Positions 40,424-49,112 of a stretch of DNA of 64,000 bases are shown here, piece after piece. The DNA lies in NCBI RefSeq assembly GCF_001012825.1, contig NZ_LCZJ02000033.1, forward strand, positions 466,065-530,064, in the 5' to 3' direction. Numbering within the stretch: position 1 is the stretch's first letter; each line of letters opens with the position of its first letter. Both the position numbers and the translations under genes were made by a program. The stretch is from Paenibacillus etheri. Lineage in GTDB: Bacteria > Bacillota > Bacilli > Paenibacillales > Paenibacillaceae. The notes below the pieces were generated by a model, which did not search any database, was not told the DNA's origin, and worked only from the letters and a program-made list of their open reading frames with translations.

Positions 40424-41209
40424 TCAGCGGATCTCAGATGGACTTTTTCCGGTATACTGCTTGAACTGGCGGCTGAAAAAGAAAATGTCACGATATCCAA
40501 GCGCATCTGCTACCTCAGTAACATTCATTCCTGCGTAGAGCAGCAAATGCTGAGCACGCTCAATCCGGGCTCGAATGACATAAGATTGAACGGATGAGCC
40601 GGTAAGCTCCTTAAACTTAATTGAAAAATACCGCGGCGACAGCCCTGCACGTGCAGCAAGATCCTCTACGCGATGCGGAATTCCGGGATGCTGGCTCACA
40701 TAGTTCGCTATTTCGTGAATAATCTCTGTTAAATGGTTGCTAGCATAACGTTCTACAGGCTTCACACGGTCCTCCCTGAGCAGATGAATCATTAGTTGCT
40801 TTAGAACAAGCTGCCCTTCTTCCTCAGCCGCGTACGTATCCACTAGGAATAGCCGAACGTAACGAGCAAGCAGATGCTCAAATTCAACCGTTTCTGCAAG
40901 TACGCGATAGGGCAGCGGAATATCCGTCACCTCTCCGGTGACATCAAAATGAATATATGTAAGGACAAGCGGTCTTTGCGGATTATGAGTAGCACTTGTA
41001 TGGTCACCAGGACGGAATAAGAAGCAGCTTCCCTTGCCCACTTGGAAGGGTTCCCCGTTACGTATAACCGTCCCTTCCCCGCTCCATACATAGAATAAAT
41101 CATAATTTTGCAGCGACTTCTCTCTTTTTTGCCATTTCCAGCTTGGTTCGCACACAATCTTCGCCAAGGCAGGTAATATAACAAAAGAGGACGGCGATGC
41201 GTGCAGCAT
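40424..41209 (-). CDS. AraC-family transcriptional regulator
   Basis: 261 residues. An N-terminal cupin-like sensor domain (LFYVWSGEGTVIRNGEPFQV, then FRPGDHTSATHN) is followed by a C-terminal AraC double HTH: VEDLAARAGLSPRYFSIKFK and VTEVADALGYRDIFFFSRQF (about 165-261). ATG 41209 is chosen because AGGAGGG lies seven bases upstream; the longer frame to 41239 starts inside the dispersed repeat. The ribosome site itself abuts that repeat (41226-41348). No obvious target gene is adjacent, since both neighbours read in the same direction or have unrelated functions. Confidence 0.9.
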   Translation of the reverse strand: MLHASPSSFVILPALAKIVCEPSWKWQKREKSLQNYDLFYVWSGEGTVIRNGEPFQVGKGSCFLFRPGDHTSATHNPQRPLVLTYIHFDVTGEVTDIPLPYRVLAETVEFEHLLARYVRLFLVDTYAAEEEGQLVLKQLMIHLLREDRVKPVERYASNHLTEIIHEIANYVSQHPGIPHRVEDLAARAGLSPRYFSIKFKELTGSSVQSYVIRARIERAQHLLLYAGMNVTEVADALGYRDIFFFSRQFKQYTGKSPSEIR

Positions 41210-41225
41210 AACGTTCCCTCCTAAA

Positions 41226-41348
41226 AGTTTTGTTAGCATAAACTACTTTGAGTTCCTTCGCAAAACTTGCTTCGTAAGCATCCGCTTTGTTTTGTTAGCA
41301 TAATCTACTTGAGTTACTCCGCAAAACTTGCTTCGTAAGCATCCGCTT
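41226..41348. repeat. Tandem pair of ~61-62 bp dispersed repeats upstream of the AraC gene
   Basis: Units at 41226-41287 and 41288-41348 share TTTTGTTAGCATAA, CGCAAAACTTGCTTCGTAAG and the CATCCGCTT end. The same order of words, diverged, makes up the pair at 1593-1721. As there, the unit nearest the gene runs into the Shine-Dalgarno sequence (AAAACTTTTAGGAGG on the minus strand). Confidence 0.75.
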
Positions 41349-41381
41349 CGTTTGGTTTTGCATCCCCATCATCATACCTTG

Positions 41382-42890
41382 TCATGTTGCACTTTGTACA
41401 TCTTCCCATGCCAAAAGCAGACGCTTTATTCCTTCCTCCAGCTCCACAGCATTCAGATGGGCAAAAGCAAAACATGCGGCTGGCTCCCCCGGCGAAACTT
41501 GATACAACAACGCATCTCTGAAATCTGTGCCGCTCCTAAGCGCCGCTGCCCGGAATGCCACGAACTCTTCTCTACTGCGCAGCCACCGCGCATATACTTG
41601 CAGCCCTGCGTCGCCAGGCAGCAGTTCAAACAACTCCTTAAGCTGTTTCGACAGCATAGTCCTGAGGATGCGACCGCGTTCGCCATAAATGCGGGTCATC
41701 CGGCGCAAATGACGACCATAGCCGCCAGTGTTCATAAACCGCGCCAATGCACGCTGTTCCAGCAGTCCAACTGGCAAGGGCTCATATAACGCCTTGGCGG
41801 CGATCGTCGGCTTCACTAGAGAGGGTGGAAGCACTGCAAAGCCAAGCCGAAAGCCAGAAAACATCGTGTTAGAGAAAGAGCCAACATACACGACCCGTTC
41901 GCCGCGATCTAGCGCTTTTAATGGCTCAATTGGACGTCCTGACCACCGGAACTCACTGTCATAATCATCTTCAATGATTACCGCTTCATGTCGCTGCGCC
42001 CATTCCAGCAAGGTTCGCCTCCGTTCCAAAGGCAGCACCACACCTGTAGGAAATTGACGGCTTGGTGTAACAAACAACAGGCGCGCATCCCAATCCTCTG
42101 GAATAAGACCACTATCATCCAGCTTTCCTACCAGCAATCGTCCCCCATTGATCTCTACCGCTCGACGAATCCCATGAAAACCCGGGTCCTCGACAACCGC
42201 TGCGCTTCCTGCGTCAAGTAGCAGCTGCGTCAAAATAACGATGCCTTGCATCGAGCCACTAAATAATACGATATGCTCTGCATTCGCACGAATCCCGCGG
42301 GTAATCCGCAGATGCGCAGCAATCGCTTTCCGAAGTCCTTCATCTCCTTCGGGGGGACAAGTGCTTTGCAGCAAACCGCCTTCCTTCCCTCCGGCATACG
42401 ACAGTGCACTGCGCCATTCGGAGTATGGAAAATGCTCCATCCGCAGACCACTACTTAAGAAGCTAACAACATTCTTGCTACGCTTCTCATACAAGGGTGT
42501 CGGGCGCGCGAGCAGCCGCTCTCCCCATGCCGAAAGTGGGAGCGCAGCAGTCTCCGATGCACTACCTCCCCCAGCAACCTCTGCCGCTTCAACCAAAGCC
42601 ATATTTTTACGTTTAATATCTCCAGAAGTTGAACCAAAGCTATCTTCTGATACGAATGTTCCCCGCCCAGTCACCGTCCTTACATAACCATCAGCGAGCA
42701 ACATTTCATACACCTGCGAGACCGATCCGCGCGATAAGTCATAGTGCATTGCCAGACTTCGTGTAGACGGCAGCTGAGTGCCACCCGGAAGAGTTCCCTC
42801 CAATATTGCAGCGCGAAGCGCGTGATATAACGCTAGATATTTGTAGCGGTGTATCGCCAGATATTGATCGTATGCCAGCGTGATATTCAT
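41382..42890 (-). CDS. MocR/PdxR-type regulator (GntR HTH fused to aminotransferase fold) lacking the PLP lysine
   Basis: 502 residues. A GntR winged helix occupies about 1-75 (GGTQLPSTRSLAMHYDLSRG), followed by a linker and an aminotransferase-fold effector domain (~130-480) with IIEDDYDSEFRWSGRPI. Members normally bind PLP through a Lys in a GSFSK-x-x-F-P-G-x-R-L-G motif. Here it reads GSFSNTMFSGFRLG, with Asn (codon AAC at 41868-41870, residue about 341) in place of Lys, so no internal aldimine can form. AGGAGGG precedes the ATG. Divergent from a PPOX-fold gene, across a gap holding two TGGTCC words. Probably controls that gene and itself. Confidence 0.9.
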   Translation of the reverse strand: MNITLAYDQYLAIHRYKYLALYHALRAAILEGTLPGGTQLPSTRSLAMHYDLSRGSVSQVYEMLLADGYVRTVTGRGTFVSEDSFGSTSGDIKRKNMALVEAAEVAGGGSASETAALPLSAWGERLLARPTPLYEKRSKNVVSFLSSGLRMEHFPYSEWRSALSYAGGKEGGLLQSTCPPEGDEGLRKAIAAHLRITRGIRANAEHIVLFSGSMQGIVILTQLLLDAGSAAVVEDPGFHGIRRAVEINGGRLLVGKLDDSGLIPEDWDARLLFVTPSRQFPTGVVLPLERRRTLLEWAQRHEAVIIEDDYDSEFRWSGRPIEPLKALDRGERVVYVGSFSNTMFSGFRLGFAVLPPSLVKPTIAAKALYEPLPVGLLEQRALARFMNTGGYGRHLRRMTRIYGERGRILRTMLSKQLKELFELLPGDAGLQVYARWLRSREEFVAFRAAALRSGTDFRDALLYQVSPGEPAACFAFAHLNAVELEEGIKRLLLAWEDVQSAT

Positions 42891-42913
42891 TGTTTCCCTC
42901 CTTGGCCTGCAAG

Positions 42914-42943
42914 TGGTCCATTAAAAACTATCTTAATTGGTCC
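42914..42943. promoter_or_regulatory. Candidate MocR operator: two TGGTCC direct repeats
   Basis: TGGTCC at 42914-42919 and 42938-42943, 24 bases apart, each followed by T/A-rich sequence. MocR regulators commonly bind direct repeats between divergent genes. The assignment is positional. Confidence 0.4.
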
Positions 42944-43033
42944 TTTTTAATTGTCAACTACTCCACTATTCTTGAAAGAACATTTTCATTGGAGCAAACG
43001 CTCTTACACAATTAAGAAAAGGACGTGATCCCT

Positions 43034-43651
43034 ATGCGCAGAAAAGAATTTCAAGTAGATCAAGAGGAAGAATTGGTCTCTTTTCTAAACGGAATGAGCT
43101 TTGGTTTTCTCGGGACAAGCGATGAACAGGGGCTGCCGCGGGTGACACCGCTGAATTTTGTGTATACAGGTGGGTGTTTCTATTTCCACGGCAGTCATGC
43201 TGGCGGCAAAATGAAGGCAATCCGCAATAAGCAGAAGGTCTGCTTTACCGTAGCGGATGAGTATGCACTGATTCCGTCTTATTTTAGCGATCCAGAGATG
43301 GCCTGCCCAGCAACCGCATATTTTAAAAGTGTTACCGCCTACGGCACAGCAGAGCCCGTTGAAGACATTAACGAAAAAGCCATTGTACTCTCCTTGTTTA
43401 TGAAAAAACTCCAGCCCGAGGGCGGCTATATTCCCATTGATGCAGAGGACCCTAAATACCGTCCCCGTCTAAAGGGCGTCGCGGTAGTGCGCATTACCCC
43501 AGATGAGGTCACGGCAAAGTTTAAGTTTGGGCAGAATTTGAAAGAAGAAGGACGGTCTGGAGTTATTTCCGGCCTATCTGAAAGAAATCATCCACGTGAT
43601 GAAGAAACCATTGAAATGATGAAAAAATACTGCCCCTACCACTCCGAATAA
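43034..43651 (+). CDS. Pyridoxamine 5'-phosphate oxidase-fold flavoprotein
   Basis: A 205-residue split-barrel (PPOX-like, FMN-binding) protein, probably a flavin reductase or heme/PNP-type oxidase of unassigned substrate. The N-terminal half holds GFLGTSDEQGLPRVTPLNFVY (in part GTSDEQGLPRVTPLN), FYFHGSHAGGKMKAI and KVCFTVADEY, the usual FMN-contact strands. ATG 43034 has AAGGA ten bases upstream; a GTG at 43025 is too close to it. Divergent pairing with the MocR gene suggests a link to vitamin B6 chemistry or that it is the regulator's main target. Not PdxH itself, judged from length and motifs. Confidence 0.85.
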   Translation: MRRKEFQVDQEEELVSFLNGMSFGFLGTSDEQGLPRVTPLNFVYTGGCFYFHGSHAGGKMKAIRNKQKVCFTVADEYALIPSYFSDPEMACPATAYFKSVTAYGTAEPVEDINEKAIVLSLFMKKLQPEGGYIPIDAEDPKYRPRLKGVAVVRITPDEVTAKFKFGQNLKEEGRSGVISGLSERNHPRDEETIEMMKKYCPYHSE

Positions 43652-43829
43652 TAGATACGGAAAAGCCAGTCTCTCGTACAAAATAAGCACTTGGTATAGT
43701 ATATAACTTAAACTTCCTTAAATTTTAAAAAAACGTATCTTTCCAAGTGACGGTTGCTAGTGGCGGTGATATAATGTTAGGCAATGTTAACAGTATGTAT
43801 CCCCAAAGAACCCTGGAAGGATGAAACTG

Positions 43830-45131
43830 ATGAATCCACTAGCTGGACAATTAAACGAAAGTATCAAAGCAGGAAATGAACATGTATATGATATGCTCTC
43901 TACGCTTGGCAAAGAAATTTACTTTCCTAAGGAGGGTATCCTGAGTCAATCTGCTGAAGCAGGAGCTCACGCCAAGAAATACAACGCAACCATCGGTATT
44001 GCTACCGAAGGTGGTGTACCTATGCACCTCGGCGTCATTCAGGATAAACTTTCCGCTTTCAGCCCTAAGGATCTGTATAGTTACGCTCCTCCAGCAGGTA
44101 AACCAGAGCTGCGTACTGTATGGCGTGAAAAGATGCTGCGCGAAAATCCATCGCTAGAAGGCAAAACCATCAGCAATCCCGTTGTAACCAACGCCCTGAC
44201 TCATGGGCTTAGCATTGTCGCTGACCTCTTCGCTGAGCCAGGTGACGCGATCATCTACCCAGACAAGAACTGGGAGAACTATGAATTAACCTTCGGAATC
44301 CGCCGTCATGGGGAAACCGTTAACTATCCACTTTTCACAGAAGAAATGACCTTTAACAGTGCGGGTCTTGAAGAAGCACTTCTGGCTCAAAAAGAACGCG
44401 GAAAAGCGATCGTTCTGTTGAACTTCCCTAATAATCCTACAGGATATACTCCAGGGATTAAGGAAGGCGATGAAATCGTCGCAGCTATCCTTCGTGCGGC
44501 TGAGGAAGGCATTAACGTGGTTGTCGTAAGTGATGATGCCTACTTCGGACTTTTCTTTGAAGACTCACTAAAGGAATCATTATTTGGTAAGCTTGCTCAT
44601 CTGCACCCACGTGTACTTCCAATCAAAATTGACGGTGCGACCAAAGAAGAATTCGTCTGGGGTTTCCGTGTTGGCTTCATCACTTATGCTTCAGAAGACA
44701 AGGATTTGCTGGCTGCCTTGGAGCAAAAAACACTAGGTATCATTCGCGCCACTATCTCCAGCGGTGCACACCCGTCACAGACCTTCGTACTGGATGCACT
44801 GAAATCTCCACAATTCGAAGAACAAAAGGACGAAAAGTTCCAAATCATGAAAGGCCGTGCGAATAAGGTAAAAGCGCTGCTCGATAGTGGCAAATACGGT
44901 GATGATGTATGGACGTATTATCCTTTTAACTCCGGATACTTTATGTGTCTGAAGCTGCATACTGTTTCGGCTGAAGCTCTTCGGCTTCACCTAATTCATA
45001 ATTACGGACTGGGTACTATCGCTCTCGGAGAAACGGATCTGCGTATTGCCTTCTCTTGTATCGAAGAAGATCAACTCGAAGATCTGTTCGATCTTGTATA
45101 CGCAGGCGTTCGTGATTTGGAAAAAGCTTAA
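43830..45131 (+). CDS. PLP-dependent aminotransferase (class I/II)
   Basis: A 433-residue fold-type I aminotransferase. It shows the cofactor loop NALTHGLSIVADLFAEPGD, the Asn/Tyr region LLNFPNNPTGYTPG (about 195-210), VVVSDDAYFGLFFED with the cofactor Asp, and DGATKEEFVWGFRVGF as the likely Schiff-base Lys and phosphate-binding Arg. The start at 43830 fits AAGGA nine bases upstream better than 43821. It is single-gene, ended by a terminator. Substrate not recognisable; aromatic or branched-chain amino acids are possible. Confidence 0.88.
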   Translation: MNPLAGQLNESIKAGNEHVYDMLSTLGKEIYFPKEGILSQSAEAGAHAKKYNATIGIATEGGVPMHLGVIQDKLSAFSPKDLYSYAPPAGKPELRTVWREKMLRENPSLEGKTISNPVVTNALTHGLSIVADLFAEPGDAIIYPDKNWENYELTFGIRRHGETVNYPLFTEEMTFNSAGLEEALLAQKERGKAIVLLNFPNNPTGYTPGIKEGDEIVAAILRAAEEGINVVVVSDDAYFGLFFEDSLKESLFGKLAHLHPRVLPIKIDGATKEEFVWGFRVGFITYASEDKDLLAALEQKTLGIIRATISSGAHPSQTFVLDALKSPQFEEQKDEKFQIMKGRANKVKALLDSGKYGDDVWTYYPFNSGYFMCLKLHTVSAEALRLHLIHNYGLGTIALGETDLRIAFSCIEEDQLEDLFDLVYAGVRDLEKA

Positions 45132-45152
45132 CAAATCTTTCATATTACCTAC

Positions 45153-45186
45153 AATCAGCTCCGCTTCTGCGGGGCTGATTTTTTTC
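45153..45186 (+). terminator. Terminator of the aminotransferase gene
   Basis: AATCAGCTCCGC and GCGGGGCTGATT pair around TTCT (one wobble), followed by seven T. Confidence 0.9.
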
Positions 45187-45281
45187 TGGACTCCTCCGGC
45201 ATTGGCCTATACATGCTTCTCTCTCCGCACATACAATACGATGTACTCAAGTACAATACACACACCGAAAGGGGAATGAAC

Positions 45282-45404
45282 ATGAGCGAAGAAGTAAGAG
45301 GCGGATTTAACGGTTGTTGTGGAGGCGGCCCTTTCACAAGCACTGGTGCCATTCTGGTTCTCTTTATCCTGTTGGTTATCATCAGCCGTTCACTCTGGGT
45401 CTAA
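45282..45404 (+). CDS. YjcZ-family small sporulation-type membrane protein
   Basis: 40 residues. A Gly/Cys-rich head (GGFNGCCGGGPFTSTG) is followed by one TM helix, AILVLFILLVIISRSLWV. This is the layout of the YjcZ/CotM-like micro-proteins common in Bacillales, several of which are expressed in sporulation. ATG 45282 has AAGGGG eight bases upstream; an earlier in-frame ATG at 45276 is too close. A GC-rich hairpin (45419-45456) and a strong terminator follow it. Monocistronic; the molecular role is unknown. Confidence 0.8.
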   Translation: MSEEVRGGFNGCCGGGPFTSTGAILVLFILLVIISRSLWV

Positions 45405-45480
45405 CTAGAGATGACAGTCACGGGAGAGAGCCTTGAGCTCTTTCCCATTTCCCGTGGTACATCTCATTTCTGATACGTGA

Positions 45481-45531
45481 AAAAAGGCTCTCTCATCCGT
45501 AGAATGCTCTACTTTTGAGAAAGCCTTTTTT
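45481..45531. terminator. Bidirectional terminator between yjcZ-like gene and ecsB
   Basis: AAAAAGGCTCTCTCA and TGAGAAAGCCTTTTTT form a long stem with an inner GTAGA/TCTAC pair and T-runs on both strands. Confidence 0.9.
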
Positions 45532-45547
45532 ATTTTGAATGAATCCC

Positions 45548-46768
45548 TTACAAATCCTCGTCAGCCATCCGTGCCGCTTTGCGGGACAAGTATGCCTTAA
45601 ACAGAAAGGATACCAGAATACCTGCTGCGAAGGTGCCGATCACTGGCAGTAGTCGGTCACCTATAGAGGCTAAGAAAGGCAAACCAAGAATCAGTGCCAC
45701 TACCAGGTGCGCGCGGAAAACGAATCGTGTTGTGTTATCCGCCTTACTGCCTTCAGGAAAGGGATACACTGTCAGCCAAAAAGACTCACTGTGCAATTTG
45801 CGAAGTGCCGACAACTGCACACCAATAATAAACAGGAAGAACAAATAAATCGCGGTGCCGAAATAACTGTCATGGTTCAACCAATTCAGCAACAAGGCCA
45901 GCACCGAAATCCGCATGATGATTCCGAAGATATCTCCCCGGGCGAAGCTTTTGGTCAGCAGATAGCGGTAAGCCGTATCCTTACGCCAAGGCAGCCGTGC
46001 ACCCCATTTGGAAAGATAACGTCGAGGATATACCCGTTGCTCACGGCCCGGCACATCCACGAACCAACCCAGAACCATCAGCGCGCGTCCACCTTGATTC
46101 TTTTCCATGGTGATTAGTCTTTCCCAAGGCACGGCGTGACGTGCAGGTACAGACAGCGCAACCAGATAGGCTGCTGCTAATAGCACCATAAATATTAGGC
46201 TTCTTCCGGAATGCTGCCACAACCAAGCGGCAATAATTAATCCTCCTACTGCCCAGCGTAAGAAAGTGAATATACCTGCCATCGGACGCGACAGCATAGC
46301 TATCTCTTTCCATAAGCCGTAACTCGCGATTAGCTTCACAGCAATCAGAATCAATATTGTAAATAACAGTCGCTTAGGAGAGTCATCTGTACGTATGTAC
46401 AACGGCCAAAGAGTAATAAGTACAAATAACAATCGAATAATCTTCCATACGTTTCCACTCACCCACGAAGGTGCGAAATATTCCTTCATCCGGTGACCTT
46501 GAGGCAGTAGAAAGATCGTATCTGGAGTCTGCAAATAAGTTCGGAAGCTGCTATGCACTGCCGCAGGCAGCAGTATTGCAAGCATAATCCAGCGGATAGG
46601 AATACCTTCAGGCACATTCTGTAACAACGATGTATACCAAGCTGAGAAGACAATCAACACAAAGAGGAAGACCATAGCTACGCCGCTTTGAATGATATAT
46701 CCCACATAAGGAAGCATACTTCCCATGAATCGACCTCGCCGCGTGCGCCGCAGCTCTTTCAAATCCAT
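45548..46768 (-). CDS. ecsB: ABC transporter permease EcsB
   Basis: A 406-residue polytopic membrane protein, length as B. subtilis EcsB. N-terminal LKELRRTRRGRFMGSMLPYV leads into about 10 TM segments in pairs, with PQGHRMKEYFAPSW after the second pair, a conserved EcsB region. It should form the membrane part of the Ecs transporter, whose substrate is unknown; Ecs loss in B. subtilis affects secretion, competence and intramembrane proteolysis. It starts one base after the ecsA stop, so the pair is cotranslated. Confidence 0.9.
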   Translation of the reverse strand: MDLKELRRTRRGRFMGSMLPYVGYIIQSGVAMVFLFVLIVFSAWYTSLLQNVPEGIPIRWIMLAILLPAAVHSSFRTYLQTPDTIFLLPQGHRMKEYFAPSWVSGNVWKIIRLLFVLITLWPLYIRTDDSPKRLLFTILILIAVKLIASYGLWKEIAMLSRPMAGIFTFLRWAVGGLIIAAWLWQHSGRSLIFMVLLAAAYLVALSVPARHAVPWERLITMEKNQGGRALMVLGWFVDVPGREQRVYPRRYLSKWGARLPWRKDTAYRYLLTKSFARGDIFGIIMRISVLALLLNWLNHDSYFGTAIYLFFLFIIGVQLSALRKLHSESFWLTVYPFPEGSKADNTTRFVFRAHLVVALILGLPFLASIGDRLLPVIGTFAAGILVSFLFKAYLSRKAARMADEDL

Positions 46769-46769
46769 A

Positions 46770-47516
46770 TTATTTCCCTCCCTGAACCAGCTCGTAGAAC
46801 AGCTGCTCCAAAGTCAGCCCCTGTAGTCCAGTGGTTGCGGCTATTTCTGCCAGCGTTCCCTGAGCAATCACCTTACCTTTATGCAGCACAATAAAGCGGT
46901 CGCAATAATTCTCAATGGTAGAAAGAATATGAGAGCTTAGCAGAATAGAGGAGCCTGATTTTTTCAGATCCATCATGAAATCAAGCAGAGAACGTATGCC
47001 CAACGGATCCAGCCCTAAAAAAGGCTCGTCGATGACATATAACGCAGGACGTGCCACGAAAGCACACATGATCATGACCTTCTGCTTCATCCCTTTGGAT
47101 AGATGAGTCGACAACGTGTCCATCTTATCTTCCATATGGAACAGCTTGGCTAGATGTAAGGTGCGAGTTTCGTAATCACTTTGTTCTACCCCATACGCTC
47201 TTGCTGTAAATTCAACATGCTCACGTACTGTCATTTCATCATACAGAAGAGGTGATTCAGGTACAAAAGTCAAAGCATTGTGATATCCGATTGGATCTTC
47301 AGCACGGGTCTTACCCTTTACTGTGATATCGCCCTTATGGGGCGACATCAATCCTAGAATATGCTTCATGGTCGTACTTTTTCCTGCTCCATTTAAACCA
47401 ATCAATCCAACCATTTCACCAGGCTGCACCTGAAGTGCAATATCATGCAGCACCGGCTTATTCAGGCTGTATCCACCACTGAGGCCCGTAATTTGCAATA
47501 CGGGAGAATTATTCAT
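46770..47516 (-). CDS. ecsA: ABC transporter ATP-binding protein EcsA
   Basis: A 248-residue nucleotide-binding subunit. Walker A GLNGAGKSTT (about 38), a Q-loop around FVPESPLLYDEMTV, signature LSKGMKQKVMI (about 136; Lys replaces the usual second Gly), Walker B LYVIDEPFLGLDP and the switch SSHIL. Length and gene order with the EcsB-like permease identify EcsA. Its ATG overlaps the stop of the DEAD-box helicase gene (ATGA), so all three are probably one transcript. Confidence 0.93.
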   Translation of the reverse strand: MNNSPVLQITGLSGGYSLNKPVLHDIALQVQPGEMVGLIGLNGAGKSTTMKHILGLMSPHKGDITVKGKTRAEDPIGYHNALTFVPESPLLYDEMTVREHVEFTARAYGVEQSDYETRTLHLAKLFHMEDKMDTLSTHLSKGMKQKVMIMCAFVARPALYVIDEPFLGLDPLGIRSLLDFMMDLKKSGSSILLSSHILSTIENYCDRFIVLHKGKVIAQGTLAEIAATTGLQGLTLEQLFYELVQGGK

Positions 47517-49015
47517 TGACCGTCACCTCTCGGAGTTTTGTCTTTCAACCACTTTGGTGCTCCCTTATTTTTACGGTTCTTCTCACGTTCTGCATTGCTG
47601 CTGCGTTTACTCCGTGCAGGAGTTGCACCTCCACGTGCGCCTGCAGAAGGATTCACACTGCGCTGAGCATCGCGCTGTGGTTCTACGCTTGCCTCATTTG
47701 TCTGAATCGTAGCCAATCTTTTGACAGGTTGCTGCCCTGTGCTGGCTGTAGACGGCTGAACGACTGCACTCCCTGATGTTCTCACCTGTGGTTTGCTGCT
47801 ACGCGGAGAAGCTCCATCGCGGCGTTGTCCACTGCTCTCATTACGTCCCCGTCCACTATTCAAAGCGTTGCGCGCTTCATCTGCTGCTAGTGCCTTGCCC
47901 CCGACCATTTCCCGCTCTTCAAGGGCAATATCCAGTTCACGCGCAAATTTACGCATAATAAAGGTCTGCTGCTCTGTCACAATCGTTACGGATAATCCGC
48001 GTTTTCCCATCCGACCCGTACGACCGGCACGGTGTACATAATGCTCGGAATCAAAGGCAGGATCGAAACTGACTACCAGTGACAAATTCTCAATATCCAA
48101 TCCTCTGGCAGCCACATCACTGGCAACAAGCACACGGAATTTCCCCTCGCGGAAACGTGACAATACATTACTGCGTGTTACTTTATCAGCATCACCGTAA
48201 AGTGCCGCTGCGGTTAGACCAAGATGGTTCAGCTTAGCCTCTACCTCTGCAATATCATCAGTAGCATTCACGAACACAATCGCCTTATCTGGGTTGTAAT
48301 GACGGATGACCCGACGTAGCATATCTATTTTGTTACGTTCTTCCGTTACGACGTAATGATGCTCTAAACTCTCTGCTGTCATTACACCAGGCGCAATTCC
48401 AACCTCTGCCGGGTTCTTCATTTCACGATTAGCCAAGGCTTTCGTCTCTGGTCCAATCGTTGCAGACAGCATAACAAGCTGGCGCGAACGCAACGCACTG
48501 CTAACGATTTTCGTTACCTCTCCGGCTCCGCTTAGCTGAAACATTTGGTCCGCTTCATCTAGTACAATCGTGCTGACTTCATGCATCTTCAACTTACGAA
48601 GTCCAATCAGCTCCCGGATCCGGCCGGGGGTTCCCACGACAAGCTGTGGATGCTCACGCAGCTTGTCAATCTGACGTTTGATGGCTGCCCCGCCAATAAG
48701 ACCCATTACTCGAATCCCACGGTGTTCGCCATAACGTTCCGCCTCGCGTAAGATTTGCATCGCCAGCTCCTGTGTAGGGGCGAGCACCAGCTTTTGGACC
48801 ACCTTCTGCTCCGGGTTGATCGTTTGAAGCAGAGGCAACAGATAGGCCAAGGTCTTACCCGTTCCAGTCTGGGAAGCAGCTATAACATCTCTTCCCTCCA
48901 GCAGAAGTGGAATCGTCTGCTCTTGTACCGGGGATGGGGCGTTAATACCGAATTCCGACAACCGGTTAGCGAGGTCTTCCTGAATGCCGATAGCCGCAAA
49001 AGAAGCTTTATTCAT
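47513..49015 (-). CDS. DEAD-box RNA helicase with basic, disordered tail
   Basis: A 500-residue ATP-dependent RNA-unwinding enzyme. It has the Q motif ending SPVQEQTIP, motif I ASQTGTGKT (about 45-53), PTQELAMQ, GTPGRI, DEAD at about 151, SAT, the RecA2 motifs VASDVAARGLD and HRAGRTGRMGK. The last ~130 residues are Arg/Ser/Gln/Gly-rich and end KGAPKWLKDKTPRGDGQ, a typical RNA-binding tail. The core fits CshA/CshB-type cold-shock and RNA-decay helicases; I cannot say which. It is first in a tight three-gene unit with ecsAB, a less usual partner. Confidence 0.92.
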   Translation of the reverse strand: MNKASFAAIGIQEDLANRLSEFGINAPSPVQEQTIPLLLEGRDVIAASQTGTGKTLAYLLPLLQTINPEQKVVQKLVLAPTQELAMQILREAERYGEHRGIRVMGLIGGAAIKRQIDKLREHPQLVVGTPGRIRELIGLRKLKMHEVSTIVLDEADQMFQLSGAGEVTKIVSSALRSRQLVMLSATIGPETKALANREMKNPAEVGIAPGVMTAESLEHHYVVTEERNKIDMLRRVIRHYNPDKAIVFVNATDDIAEVEAKLNHLGLTAAALYGDADKVTRSNVLSRFREGKFRVLVASDVAARGLDIENLSLVVSFDPAFDSEHYVHRAGRTGRMGKRGLSVTIVTEQQTFIMRKFARELDIALEEREMVGGKALAADEARNALNSGRGRNESSGQRRDGASPRSSKPQVRTSGSAVVQPSTASTGQQPVKRLATIQTNEASVEPQRDAQRSVNPSAGARGGATPARSKRSSNAEREKNRKNKGAPKWLKDKTPRGDGQ

Positions 49016-49063
49016 AAGTGTAATTCATCCTTTTCGCTTGAGATAATATCTTCATTATATGCC

Positions 49064-49093
49064 AAAAAGGCCTCTCCACCAAATGGAAGGCCA
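49064..49093 (-). terminator. Terminator of the SDR gene
   Basis: GGCCTTCCA and TGGAGAGGCC pair around TTTGG on the minus strand, followed by TTTTT. It is 20 bases after the SDR stop. Confidence 0.85.
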
Positions 49094-49112
49094 ATAATGC
49101 TGACGGCAGGCT

